From Xenophilus sp. AP218F (GTDB lineage Bacteria > Pseudomonadota > Gammaproteobacteria > Burkholderiales > Chromobacteriaceae), in contig NJIE01000023.1 in the NCBI GenBank assembly GCA_002213445.1, positions 1 through 64,000 on the forward strand: 64,000 bases of DNA, read 5' to 3'. The notes below the pieces were generated by a model. The model was not told where the DNA came from, did no database searches, and saw only the letters and a list, made by a program, of their open reading frames with translations. Position numbers and translations under genes: made by a program. Positions 49,259 through 59,235 of the stretch are shown here, one piece after another (the first letter of the stretch is position 1; the number at the start of each line of letters is the position of its first letter).

Positions 49259-50938
49259 ATGGAAAAGGTGTGGCTTAAAAACTACCAGGCTGGGGTCGCC
49301 CACGAGATCGACATCAACCAGTTCCAGTCGGTGACCGAGGTGTTTGACCGCAGCGTCAAGAAATACAGCGACCGCCCGGCCATGGCCTGCATGGGCAAGC
49401 TGCTCAGTTACGCCGAACTGGATCAGCTGACTGCCGACTTCGCGTCCTACCTGCAGCACCAGCTGGGCCTGAAGAAGGGCAACCGTGTGGCGGTGATGAT
49501 GCCCAACCTGCTGCAATACCCGGTGGCGGTGTTCGGCACCCTGCGCGCCGGCGGCATCGTGGTCAACGTCAACCCGCTCTACACCCCGCGCGAACTGGAG
49601 CACCAGCTCAACGACGCCGACGTCGAAACCATCGTCATCCTGGAAAACTTCGCCAGCGTGCTGGAAGAGGTGCTGCCGCGCACCTCGGTCAAGAATATCG
49701 TGGTGGCCAGCATCGGCGACATGCTGGGCTTCCCCAAGCGCCAGCTGGTCAACTTCGTGGTGCGCAAGGTCAAGAAGATGGTGCCGCCGTGGCGGTTGCC
49801 GCGCCATACCGGCTTCAACCAAGCGCTGGCCGCCGGCGCCGCCAAGCCTTACGTGCCGGTGAAGCTTGGCCATCAGGACATCGCCTTCCTGCAATACACC
49901 GGCGGCACCACCGGCGTCTCCAAGGGCGCCGAGCTGCTGCACAAGAACATCGTCGCCAACATGTTGCAGGCCAGCGCCTGGGTCAAGCCCATCATCCGCG
50001 AAGGCCAGGAGGTGATCGTCACCGCGCTGCCGCTCTACCATGTCTTCTCGCTGACCGCCAACCTGATGGTGTTCACCGACATGGGCGCGCTGAACGTGCT
50101 GATCACCAACCCGCGCGACATTCCCGGCTTCGTCAAGGAAATGGGCAAATACCCGGTCACCTGCATCACCGGCGTCAACACCCTGTTCAACGCCCTGCTG
50201 AACAACCCTGAATTCGCCAAGCTCGACTTCTCCACCTGGCGGCTGACGCTGGGCGGCGGCATGGCGGTGCAAAAGGCGGTGGCGGACAAGTGGAAAGCCG
50301 TGACCGGCGTCACGCTGGTGGAAGCCTACGGCCTGACCGAAACCAGCCCGGCCGCCTGCATCAACCCGATGGACTTGGCCGCCTACAACGGCACCATCGG
50401 CCTGCCTGTGCCGTCCACCGAAATCGAAATCCGCGACGCGGACGGCAAGGAAGTGGCGCCTGGCGAGCAGGGCGAATTGTGCATCCGCGGCCCGCAGGTG
50501 ATGCGCGGCTACTGGAAACGCCCGGATGAAACCGCCAAGGTGCTGGGCGCGGACGGCTTCCTCGCCACCGGCGACATGGCGATGATGACGCCGGAGGGCT
50601 TCGTCAAGCTGGTGGACCGCAAGAAGGACATGATTCTGGTGTCCGGCTTCAACGTCTACCCCAACGAGATCGAAGACGTGGTGGCCGGCCATCCGGGCGT
50701 GCTGGAAGTGGCCTGCATCGGCGTGCCGGACGAAAAATCCGGCGAGGTGGTGAAGATTTTCGTGGTGAAGAAGGACCCGGCGCTGACCGAAAAGGACCTG
50801 ATCCATCACTGCCGCGAAAACCTGACCGGCTACAAGGTGCCCAAGATCGTCGAATTCCGCAGCGAGCTGCCCAAGACCAACGTCGGCAAGATCCTGCGCC
50901 GCGCGCTGCGCGACCAGGCTGTCGCCAAGCAATCCTGA
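49259..50938 (+). CDS. fadD: Long-chain fatty acyl-CoA synthetase
   Basis: A 559-residue AMP-forming acyl-CoA ligase with P-loop signature LQYTGGTTGVSKGAELLHKN, the motif YGLTETSPA, GDMAMMTPEGFVKLVDRKKD and the catalytic Lys region GKILRRALRDQ near the end. Length and the YQAGVAHEIDINQFQSV N-terminal type fit FadD, which activates fatty acids for beta-oxidation. The ATG at 49259 has GGAG 12 bases upstream. It ends at its own terminator and diverges from rimP. Confidence 0.93.
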   Translation: MEKVWLKNYQAGVAHEIDINQFQSVTEVFDRSVKKYSDRPAMACMGKLLSYAELDQLTADFASYLQHQLGLKKGNRVAVMMPNLLQYPVAVFGTLRAGGIVVNVNPLYTPRELEHQLNDADVETIVILENFASVLEEVLPRTSVKNIVVASIGDMLGFPKRQLVNFVVRKVKKMVPPWRLPRHTGFNQALAAGAAKPYVPVKLGHQDIAFLQYTGGTTGVSKGAELLHKNIVANMLQASAWVKPIIREGQEVIVTALPLYHVFSLTANLMVFTDMGALNVLITNPRDIPGFVKEMGKYPVTCITGVNTLFNALLNNPEFAKLDFSTWRLTLGGGMAVQKAVADKWKAVTGVTLVEAYGLTETSPAACINPMDLAAYNGTIGLPVPSTEIEIRDADGKEVAPGEQGELCIRGPQVMRGYWKRPDETAKVLGADGFLATGDMAMMTPEGFVKLVDRKKDMILVSGFNVYPNEIEDVVAGHPGVLEVACIGVPDEKSGEVVKIFVVKKDPALTEKDLIHHCRENLTGYKVPKIVEFRSELPKTNVGKILRRALRDQAVAKQS

Positions 50939-50953
50939 TCTTCGCCCTCCCCG

Positions 50954-50984
50954 CCGCCGCGCCAGACTCTGCCGCGGCGGTTTT
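50954..50984 (+). terminator. Intrinsic terminator of fadD
   Basis: An 8-bp GC stem (50954-50961 with 50973-50980) with an 11-base loop is followed by TTTT. It begins 15 bases after the fadD stop codon. Confidence 0.8.
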
Positions 50985-51053
50985 GCTTTCTCCGCCCGCG
51001 ACGCCGAGCGCTACACTGTAACGATGAGACCCACCCGCGCCGGGAGCCCAACC

Positions 51054-52187
51054 ATGCTGATGCTGCCCTTCTTCAAGCTCATGGCCGAAAAAAAGGCCAG
51101 CGACCTGTTCCTCACCAGCTTCTCGCCGCCGATGATCAAGCTGGACGGCGAGCTGCAGCCGCTGAACGACAAGCCGCTGACGCCGGACATGGTCAAGCAG
51201 CTGGCCTACAGCCTGATGAGCGAAGAAGAAACCGCCGCCTTCGAGCGCGAACGGGAAATGAACCTTGGCCACCCGGTGCCGGGCCTTGGCAGCTTCCGCG
51301 TCAACATCTTCTGGCAGCGCGGCTCGGTGGGCATGGTGGTGCGCTACATCCTGCCGTCCATCCCCTCGCTGGAGCAGCTGCAGCTGCCGCCGATCCTGGG
51401 CGAGCTGGTGAAGATGAAGCGCGGGCTGATCCTGGTGGTGGGCGCCACCGGTTCGGGCAAGAGCTCCACCGTCGCCGCCATGCTGCAAATGCGCAACCAG
51501 ACGATGAAGGGGCACATCCTCACCGTCGAGGACCCGATCGAGTTCCTGTACCGCCACGACAAGTCCATCGTCAACCAGCGCGAGGTGGGCTTCGACACCC
51601 TGTCCTACGCCCGCGCGCTGAAGAACGCGATGCGCGAAGCGCCGGACGTGCTGATGATAGGCGAGATCCGCGACCCGGAAACGCTGATGCACGCCATCAC
51701 CTACGCCCAGTCCGGCCACCTGTGCATCTCCACGCTGCACGGCAACAACAGCTATCACATGCTCAACCGGATCATCAACTTCTTCCCGCCGGAGAGCCGC
51801 GCCGCGCTGCTGATGGACCTGTCCGCCTCGCTCAAGGCCGTGGTGTCGCAACGGCTGGTGCCGACGCTGGACGGCGGCCGCGCCCCGGCCATCGAGCTAT
51901 TGATCAACACGCCGCGCGTGGCGGAGTTGATTCGGACCGGCGAGATAGACAAAATCAAGGAAGCCATCGAAAACAGCATGAGCGATGGCGCGCAAACCTT
52001 CGAACAGGCGCTGTTCCGCCTATACCAGGACGGCCGCGTCAACCTGGACGAAGCGCTGCGCAACGCCGACTCGCCGACCAATCTTTACTGGCTGGTCAAT
52101 CAGTCCAAGGAAGGCGACAAGGACAAAAACAAACCTGGCCAACGCCCCGGCGCGGCCAGCTTCGACAGCATCAAACTGGACTTGTAG
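51054..52187 (+). CDS. pilU: Type IV pilus retraction ATPase, PilU type
   Basis: A 377-residue PilT/PilU-family ATPase with Walker A GATGSGKSS (130-138), Asp box VEDPIEFLY, Walker B MIGEIRDPETL and His box STLHGNNSYH. The N-terminus (LPFFKLMAEKKASDLFLTSF) and C-terminal extension past the family core (GDKDKNKPGQRP) fit PilU, the accessory motor that works with PilT. PilT is not adjacent. I chose the ATG at 51054 with GGGAG upstream; another ATG ten codons earlier lacks one. yffB follows after 10 bases. Confidence 0.92.
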   Translation: MLMLPFFKLMAEKKASDLFLTSFSPPMIKLDGELQPLNDKPLTPDMVKQLAYSLMSEEETAAFEREREMNLGHPVPGLGSFRVNIFWQRGSVGMVVRYILPSIPSLEQLQLPPILGELVKMKRGLILVVGATGSGKSSTVAAMLQMRNQTMKGHILTVEDPIEFLYRHDKSIVNQREVGFDTLSYARALKNAMREAPDVLMIGEIRDPETLMHAITYAQSGHLCISTLHGNNSYHMLNRIINFFPPESRAALLMDLSASLKAVVSQRLVPTLDGGRAPAIELLINTPRVAELIRTGEIDKIKEAIENSMSDGAQTFEQALFRLYQDGRVNLDEALRNADSPTNLYWLVNQSKEGDKDKNKPGQRPGAASFDSIKLDL

Positions 52188-53678
<1,491 letters not shown>

Positions 53679-53700
53679 CTCCGGAAGCTTCGCTATCCTG

Positions 53701-53733
53701 AAACCGGCGGAACCGTTTTCCGCCGGTTTTTCA
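53701..53733 (+). terminator. Intrinsic terminator of dapE
   Basis: A 10-bp stem (53701-53710 with 53720-53729), extendable by two A-T pairs, is followed by a T run. It lies 22 bases past the dapE stop codon. Confidence 0.88.
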
Positions 53734-53821
53734 TTGCGGCCATGGCATTGGCGCAGCCATGGCCCTTTCGTGTTACCAGCCTGAAACGCTGCGCGCCCTG
53801 AACAAGGTACTACCCGCTCCC

Positions 53822-54451
53822 ATGGAAATCGAAATCGCAAAAATCTTTGTCGCCCTGCTGGTTCTGGTCAATCCGCTAGGCGCCATTCCCATCTTCATCA
53901 GCCTGACGCCGCACGCCACGCACGAGGAACGCCAGAAAATCGCCAAGACCACGGCCGTCGCCGTGGTGGTGGTGCTGGTGCTGTTCGCGCTGGTGGGCGA
54001 GAAGCTGATCAGCTTTCTGGGCATCAGCATCGGCTCCTTCCAGGTGGGCGGCGGCCTGCTGGTGATGCTGATCGCCATCGCGCTGATGAACGCCAAGCCC
54101 GGCCCCACCAAAACCACCAAGGCGGAGCGGGAAGAAGCCGGCACCAAGACCAATATCGCGGTGGTGCCAATGGCGATTCCGCTGATGACCGGCCCCGGCA
54201 CGATTTCCACGGTGATCATCTACGCCAGCACCTCGCAATCCTGGGTGCAGATCGTCTACCTGCTGATCAGCTGCGTGCTGGTGGCGATCACCTGCTATGG
54301 CGCGCTGGTGCTGGCGTCTCCGCTGTCGCGCCTGCTGGGCCAGACCGGCATCAACATCGTCAACCGGGTGATGGGCATGCTGCTGGCCGCGGTGTCGGTG
54401 GAAATCATCGTCGACGGCATTTACCGGCTGTTCCCGCAGCTGACGCGCTAA
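53822..54451 (+). CDS. MarC/UPF0056-family membrane protein
   Basis: A 209-residue protein with six hydrophobic segments and the MarC motifs LLVLVNPLGAIPIFISLT near the N-terminus and AIPLMTGPGTISTVIIYA in the middle. MarC proteins are inner-membrane proteins once thought to give antibiotic resistance; their function is unproven. I chose the ATG at 53822 because it gives the standard family start (EIEIAKIFVALLVLVNP); the ribosome site is weak. A longer in-frame start at 53759 is possible. Confidence 0.88.
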   Translation: MEIEIAKIFVALLVLVNPLGAIPIFISLTPHATHEERQKIAKTTAVAVVVVLVLFALVGEKLISFLGISIGSFQVGGGLLVMLIAIALMNAKPGPTKTTKAEREEAGTKTNIAVVPMAIPLMTGPGTISTVIIYASTSQSWVQIVYLLISCVLVAITCYGALVLASPLSRLLGQTGINIVNRVMGMLLAAVSVEIIVDGIYRLFPQLTR

Positions 54452-54470
54452 GCGCTTCCCCGCCCCGTCC

Positions 54471-54499
54471 CGGCGCAGCCCTCCGGCTGCGCCGTTTTC
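54471..54499 (+). terminator. Intrinsic terminator of the marC-like gene
   Basis: A perfect 10-bp stem (54471-54480 with 54485-54494) and 4-base loop is followed by TTTTCATTT. It begins 20 bases past the stop codon. Confidence 0.88.
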
Positions 54500-54654
54500 A
54501 TTTCCGCGCCGACTCTTGCGCCGCCGCAAGGCGGCCGCGCCGGACGCCGGCGACAATCATGCCAACGGCTTGAGCTGTCGCGCGCCGCCAAACCCCGCAA
54601 CTGTCGCTACGCCGGCTCTTCTGTATATATTTTTCCCTTCCCGTCTGTGCATTG

Positions 54655-54689
54655 TCTGTACCGATGCCCGGCAGTACAAATACGGCGTC
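54655..54689 (+). promoter_or_regulatory. Possible ccoG promoter
   Basis: TTGTCT and TACAAA are separated by 17 bases in the gap before ccoG, each with four of six consensus matches. An FNR/ANR-type TTGAT-N4-ATCAA site, expected for oxygen control, is not seen here. Confidence 0.35.
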
Positions 54690-54712
54690 ATCCACACTGC
54701 CTGCGTACCGCC

Positions 54713-56053
54713 ATGACCCAGCCCCAAACGGTTCCGATCAAGATTCATCCCCGCCTTGTCAGCGGCCGCTTCAACAACGCGCGCGTCGCCATGGTGCTGC
54801 TCACCCAACTGATCTTCTTCGCCACGCCCTGGCTGCAATGGAACGGCCGCCAGGCGGTGCATCTCAACCTGGCCGACCATCACTTCCTGATTTTCGGCAT
54901 CAGCCTGTGGCCGCAAGATTTCATCTATCTGGCGGCTTTGCTGGTGGTATCGGCGCTGGGGCTGTTCTTGTGGACCGCCATCGGCGGCCGGCTATGGTGC
55001 GGCTACAGCTGTCCGCAAACGGTCTACACCCAGATCATGATCTGGATCGAACGGCTGACGCTGGGCGACCACCTGGCGCGCCGCAAGCTGGACGCCGCGC
55101 CGCCCTCCGCCGGCAAGTACCTGAAGAAGGGGATGAGCCATGGGCTCATGCTGGTTTTCGCCTTGTGGACCGGCCTGACTTTCGTAGGCTACTTCACTCC
55201 GATCCGCGAACTGGCCGTCGGCCGGATGGGGCCGTGGGATCTGTTCTGGACGCTGTTCTACGCCGCTTTCACCTGGCTGCTGGCCGGCGTGCTGCGCGAG
55301 AAGGTCTGCCTGCACATGTGTCCCTACGCGCGCTTCCAGGGCGCGATGTTCGACGAACACACGCTGATCATTTCCTACGACGACAAGCGCGGCGAGCCGC
55401 GCGGCAAGCAGCAGGCCAAGGCGCAGGGCGACAAGGGCTGCGTCGACTGCGGCATCTGCGTGCAGGTTTGCCCCACCGGCATTGACATCCGCGCCGGCCT
55501 GCAATACGAATGCATAGGCTGCGCCGCCTGCATCGACGCCTGCGACCAGGTGATGGACAAGATAGGCGCGCCGCGCGGGCTGATCCGCTACACCAGCGCC
55601 CACGCCCTGCAAGGCAAGCCCGCGCCATCGCAATCGCTGCATCGCCCGCGCCTGGCGCTGTACTCCTGTCTCCTGGCCGGCATCATCGCGCTGTCCACCA
55701 CCGCGCTGGCGCTGAAGAAACCGTTCAAGGTGGAAGTGCTGCGCGACCGGGCCACGCTGGTGCGCGCCACCGACGACGGCTGGCTGGAAAACGTCTACAA
55801 CCTGCACCTGACCAATACCACCGAACAGCCGCAGCGCTTTGAATTGAACGTGGAAGGCCTGCCCGGCATCCGCCTGGACGCCCGCGACCGCCAGATCGCC
55901 GTGCCGCCGGCCGGAAACGAAACCATCGCCGTGCGCGCGCAAGTGGCGCCGGAACACGCCGGACGCGGCGCGCATGACATTTACTTCGTGGTACGCTCAC
56001 ACACCCGCGACGGTGCCACCGTCCGGGAAAAATCCAGTTTCATCGGAGAGTGA
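54713..56053 (+). CDS. ccoG: Cytochrome c oxidase accessory protein CcoG (FixG/RdxA)
   Basis: A 446-residue membrane protein with several transmembrane segments, Cys motifs WCGYSCPQTVYTQ and LHMCPYARFQG, two 4Fe-4S ferredoxin motifs (CVDCGICVQVCPTG and CIGCAACIDACDQ, about 243-275) and a C-terminal Ig-like domain. CcoG helps deliver copper for assembly of cbb3-type cytochrome oxidase. The ccoNOP structural genes are not in the window. I chose the ATG at 54713; the frame opens earlier at 54647. The MocR gene follows after 9 bases. Confidence 0.93.
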   Translation: MTQPQTVPIKIHPRLVSGRFNNARVAMVLLTQLIFFATPWLQWNGRQAVHLNLADHHFLIFGISLWPQDFIYLAALLVVSALGLFLWTAIGGRLWCGYSCPQTVYTQIMIWIERLTLGDHLARRKLDAAPPSAGKYLKKGMSHGLMLVFALWTGLTFVGYFTPIRELAVGRMGPWDLFWTLFYAAFTWLLAGVLREKVCLHMCPYARFQGAMFDEHTLIISYDDKRGEPRGKQQAKAQGDKGCVDCGICVQVCPTGIDIRAGLQYECIGCAACIDACDQVMDKIGAPRGLIRYTSAHALQGKPAPSQSLHRPRLALYSCLLAGIIALSTTALALKKPFKVEVLRDRATLVRATDDGWLENVYNLHLTNTTEQPQRFELNVEGLPGIRLDARDRQIAVPPAGNETIAVRAQVAPEHAGRGAHDIYFVVRSHTRDGATVREKSSFIGE

Positions 56054-56062
56054 GAAGGCCGC

Positions 56063-57466
56063 ATGAGCAAAACCGGGCAACTGAGCCAACGTTTCCGCCA
56101 CGCCATCGAACAGGGCCAGCTGCGCCCCGGCGACCGCATGCCCTCGCTGCGCAAGGTATGCCTGGATCACAAGATCAGCATCACCACCGCCCAGCGCGCC
56201 TACGCCGAGCTGGAAAAACTGGGGCTAATCGAATCCATGCCGCGCTCCGGCTTCCGGGTGCTGGAGCGCCCGGCGACGGAGCGCGCCTGGCGGCCGCCGC
56301 CGACAGGCGACGACCTTCGCGTCGAACAGCTCACCAGCGCGCTGCCCATGCCCTGGGGCTGCCCCTACATGAACCCGGCGCTGGTCAACACCACGCCGCT
56401 GAGCAAGGCGCTGACCCGCGCGCTGCGCGACTATCGCCACGCGCTGTCCGGCAACGACAACCTGGGCTATGAAGGCTTGCGCCGCGAACTGGCGCTGCGT
56501 TATCTGGCGCAAGGCGTGGCGCTGGACGGCGACGAGCTGCTGATCACCTGCGGCGGCATGGAAGCGCTGACGCTGGCCATCCGCGCGGTGGCGCGGCTGG
56601 AAGGACGCGACGCGATGCTGGTGCTGACCCCCGCCTTCCCCGCCCTGTTCGACCAGCTGGAACACCTGGGCCTGCGCTGCGCGACGCTGGCCATCCCGCC
56701 CGGCCAGCCGCTGGACTTGGCGCGACTGGAGCAATTGATCGTCGAACAACAACCGGCGGCCATCATCGCCATGCCCAACTTCCAGCACCCCACCGGCCTG
56801 TGCCTGAGCGACGACGACAAGGCCGCGCTCTTGACGCTGGCCGAGCGCCACCGGCTGGCGGTGATAGAAGACGACACCTACCGCGAGCTTTACTTCGGCG
56901 AAGCCGCGCCGCTGCCGCTCAAGGCCTTCGACCAGCGCGGCCGCGTGCTGTACTGCTCGTCGTTCAGCAAATCGCTGGCGCCCGGCTACCGCGTCGGCTG
57001 GATCGCCGCCGGCCGCTACAGCGACAGCGTGCGCGGCCTCAAGCTATGCAGCTCGCTATCCACGCCGCTCCCCAGCCAGATGGCGCTGGCCAGGCTGCTC
57101 TCCGGCGGCCAGCATGAAAACATGCTCAGCCTGCTCAGACAACGGCTGCAAACCAATCTGCTGGCGATGCGGCAACAGATCGCGGCCCACTTTCCGGCGG
57201 GCTGCCGCATGCCGATGCCGCAAGGCGGATATTTCCAATGGCTGACGCTGCCGGAATCGCTGGACGCCGGCCGCTGCCTGCCGCTGGCGATGGAGCACGG
57301 CATCCACTTCGCTCCCGCGAGATTGTTCTTCCGCGACGCCAGCGCGCCGCGCCACGCCATGCGTCTCAACTTCAGCTTTTTCGACGCGCTGCAGCAGCAC
57401 GGCGGCATCGCCCTGCTGGGCGAATTGCTGAGCCAGCACATCCCGGCGACCGGCGGCCAGAGGTAA
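56063..57466 (+). CDS. MocR-type regulator (GntR wHTH fused to aminotransferase)
   Basis: A 467-residue protein: winged helix-turn-helix of GntR type (residues 5-70, GDRMPSLRKVCLDHKISITT) and a fold-type I aminotransferase domain (from about 95) with the PLP lysine K303 in SSFSKSLAPGYRVGW. MocR proteins use PLP adducts as effectors for genes of amino acid, amine or vitamin B6 metabolism. GAAGG precedes the ATG. It is 9 bases after ccoG, probably co-transcribed, though a functional link is not evident. Target unknown. Confidence 0.9.
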   Translation: MSKTGQLSQRFRHAIEQGQLRPGDRMPSLRKVCLDHKISITTAQRAYAELEKLGLIESMPRSGFRVLERPATERAWRPPPTGDDLRVEQLTSALPMPWGCPYMNPALVNTTPLSKALTRALRDYRHALSGNDNLGYEGLRRELALRYLAQGVALDGDELLITCGGMEALTLAIRAVARLEGRDAMLVLTPAFPALFDQLEHLGLRCATLAIPPGQPLDLARLEQLIVEQQPAAIIAMPNFQHPTGLCLSDDDKAALLTLAERHRLAVIEDDTYRELYFGEAAPLPLKAFDQRGRVLYCSSFSKSLAPGYRVGWIAAGRYSDSVRGLKLCSSLSTPLPSQMALARLLSGGQHENMLSLLRQRLQTNLLAMRQQIAAHFPAGCRMPMPQGGYFQWLTLPESLDAGRCLPLAMEHGIHFAPARLFFRDASAPRHAMRLNFSFFDALQQHGGIALLGELLSQHIPATGGQR

Positions 57467-57520
57467 CCCTGTCGCGCCGCTGGTCGGAGCATGCCGGGTT
57501 GAACATAGAACCAGGACGCA

Positions 57521-58474
57521 TTACAGCAATTGCTCTGAAAGTGCTTGAAAGTAAACGCTGGGCAAGAGGAAGCATAGCGGCTCCTCCTTCGCTCCCAACT
57601 CGCGAATCAATGGACACTGAAGTGTTCCTTGGCGAAGCCACAGAGGCTCTATCGACGACAAATCAAGGGGAAGGCTGATTTTGGCAAGAGCGGTTTGCGC
57701 AATCTCGTGGACTGGAACTACAGCTGCATCTTGGGACGCAAGTCTGGAAACTGCAGATTCCCAGGAGGCGGCAAAGGACGCAAATGCCGAGGGCAACGTT
57801 TTTGAGTGCGATCTCTCGAACTGTGCTGCAAAGCGAGGCGCACTCCCGGCATCTGCTCTGATTGCGATTGAAGCGCCGGCGTCGCCAACTGCCAAAGAAA
57901 AGTCCAGTGACAGATGAGATGGAAGCGCATCGCTGAAGACCCGTGTGCCGAGTGCGTACAACGTGCTGTCCAAGATGTTCTTTACAAATGCGACCGTTGG
58001 GCAGTCAGGAGCGCCAGGAAGAGGTGACGCCAAATACAAGCGCCAATTGCTCTGCAACGGCGACGGGAAGAGTTTCCTGAAGGGTCCTGCCGCTTTCAGA
58101 CCAAAGTGCCGATGCTGATACGTCAGAATCGTAAAAGGAGTAAGACCGTTTGCCTCCCAAAGCTCGGCATGCGCGGGCGCAAGACGGCGCGCGCGATCGG
58201 CATCGACCAGCCAAGTGGCGTAGACGACATTGACGACATCGCTGGCCAGAACCGGGAAAGGCAGTTTGCCGATGGTTTTTCGGCGAAGAGCGCGCAGTCT
58301 GGATGAATTCGCGATGCGCTCGGCAAACCATGCGACAAAACCGGGATGCGGATGTACGTAGCGATTTGATTCCACAAGACCCTCTGCAGCCTGAAGTGCG
58401 AGTTGACCGGCACGCGACGCGCGCGCGCAGCCGGGCAAGATGAAATGAAGCCCGCCAAAGAAAAACCGCAGCAT
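57521..58474 (-). CDS. Orphan hypothetical protein in a low-GC segment
   Basis: A 317-residue frame of clearly lower GC and different codon use from its neighbours. The middle (SDVVNVVYATWLVDADRARR, then LTPFTILTYQHRHFGLKAAG) faintly recalls the DUF2071/acetoacetate decarboxylase-like fold, but I do not recognise the family with confidence. No clear ribosome site stands before the ATG at 58474. An overlapping frame running to 58577 (MGVEVVQSVADLLDKAPLCG) also looks protein-like at its start, so the gene may begin there and be frameshifted near 58460. Probably acquired by transfer; function unknown. Confidence 0.5.
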   Translation of the reverse strand: MLRFFFGGLHFILPGCARASRAGQLALQAAEGLVESNRYVHPHPGFVAWFAERIANSSRLRALRRKTIGKLPFPVLASDVVNVVYATWLVDADRARRLAPAHAELWEANGLTPFTILTYQHRHFGLKAAGPFRKLFPSPLQSNWRLYLASPLPGAPDCPTVAFVKNILDSTLYALGTRVFSDALPSHLSLDFSLAVGDAGASIAIRADAGSAPRFAAQFERSHSKTLPSAFASFAASWESAVSRLASQDAAVVPVHEIAQTALAKISLPLDLSSIEPLWLRQGTLQCPLIRELGAKEEPLCFLLPSVYFQALSEQLL

Positions 58475-58631
58475 CTCCGGTTGCGCGATGAATTAAATCC
58501 ATGCCGCGCCGCGCGAGCCCACACAAGGGGGCTTTGTCGAGCAAATCCGCCACGGATTGAACGACCTCGACGCCCAAGCGAATTGAATCCTCACGCGCCG
58601 CTTTCGCCGCGCCCGGCAGCGTAAAGCGATG

Positions 58632-59143
58632 TCAATCCGCAGCCTGCGCGGCTCCGCTCCAATGGAGACAAGGCGCTAAACCGACGGCAGCGGGCCGGTT
58701 CCGCATGGCTTTCGCGCGGCGCGACACCCGGCGGATAAAACCGCGCCGAAGATCACAATGACCGGGCGCGGCCCCCTGCGAAAACGCCGTGCGGCCTGGG
58801 CGGAACACTCCGATGCAACCGGAGTTTCCGCCCCGCCCCATGAACGATGATTCGCGTAGGGCGGAAGCCTCGAAGAGGCGTTCCGCCGCGATCAGCTTGT
58901 CGAGACGAGTTCCAGCGATGGAAGGGGCAAACCCAACTGAGCCTCCCCGCGGGCCCAACCCCGTCAGCCAGCTTGCCCGCACGGCGAAACAGCCGCCGCC
59001 CCAGTTGCCGCTCCAGCTGCAGCACCTGATGGCCGCTCGCCGATTGCGACAGACGCTGCTCCTCCGCCGCGCGAGAAATTGCCATGCCGGGCGACGGCTT
59101 CGAAGCCTTGCAGCAGTTTCAGGGACGAGATGCGCAGAGACAT
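58632..59143 (-). pseudogene. Decayed LysR-family regulator (GcvA-like)
   Basis: The minus strand starts like a LysR regulator at 59143 (SLRISSLKLLQGFEAVARHG-NFS), then the helix-turn-helix continues in another frame (RAAEEQRLSQSASGHQVLQL, ERQLGRRLFRRAGK) after a frameshift near 59075. Past residue 70 no frame keeps LysR similarity, and the effector domain is missing or scrambled. The first half fits GcvA-type regulators. It is divergent from the agmatine deiminase gene, which it may once have controlled; a palindrome of LysR type remains between them. Confidence 0.75.
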
Positions 59144-59151
59144 GAAAAACC

Positions 59152-59206
59152 TGATCAATATGCGGAAAATTGATCAATTTTCATCCAGATTCTCTCGTTG
59201 CACAAT
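59152..59206 (+). promoter_or_regulatory. Promoter and palindromic operator of the agmatine deiminase gene
   Basis: An 18-bp perfect palindrome (59165-59182; core AATTGATCAATT) and a second TGATCAAT copy at 59152-59159, 19 bases upstream of the one in the palindrome, lie in the divergent region. A promoter follows: TTTTCA (59178-59183), 17 bases, CACAAT (59201-59206), with the palindrome overlapping the -35. The arrangement suits a LysR-type regulator, the gene for which is broken next door. Confidence 0.6.
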
Positions 59207-59235
59207 GAGCGCAATTTCACGGCAAGGAAACCGCC

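Noticed and set aside
57467-59235. Insertion sequence or integrated element
   Set aside because: Despite lower GC there is no transposase, integrase, terminal inverted repeat or target duplication that I can see.
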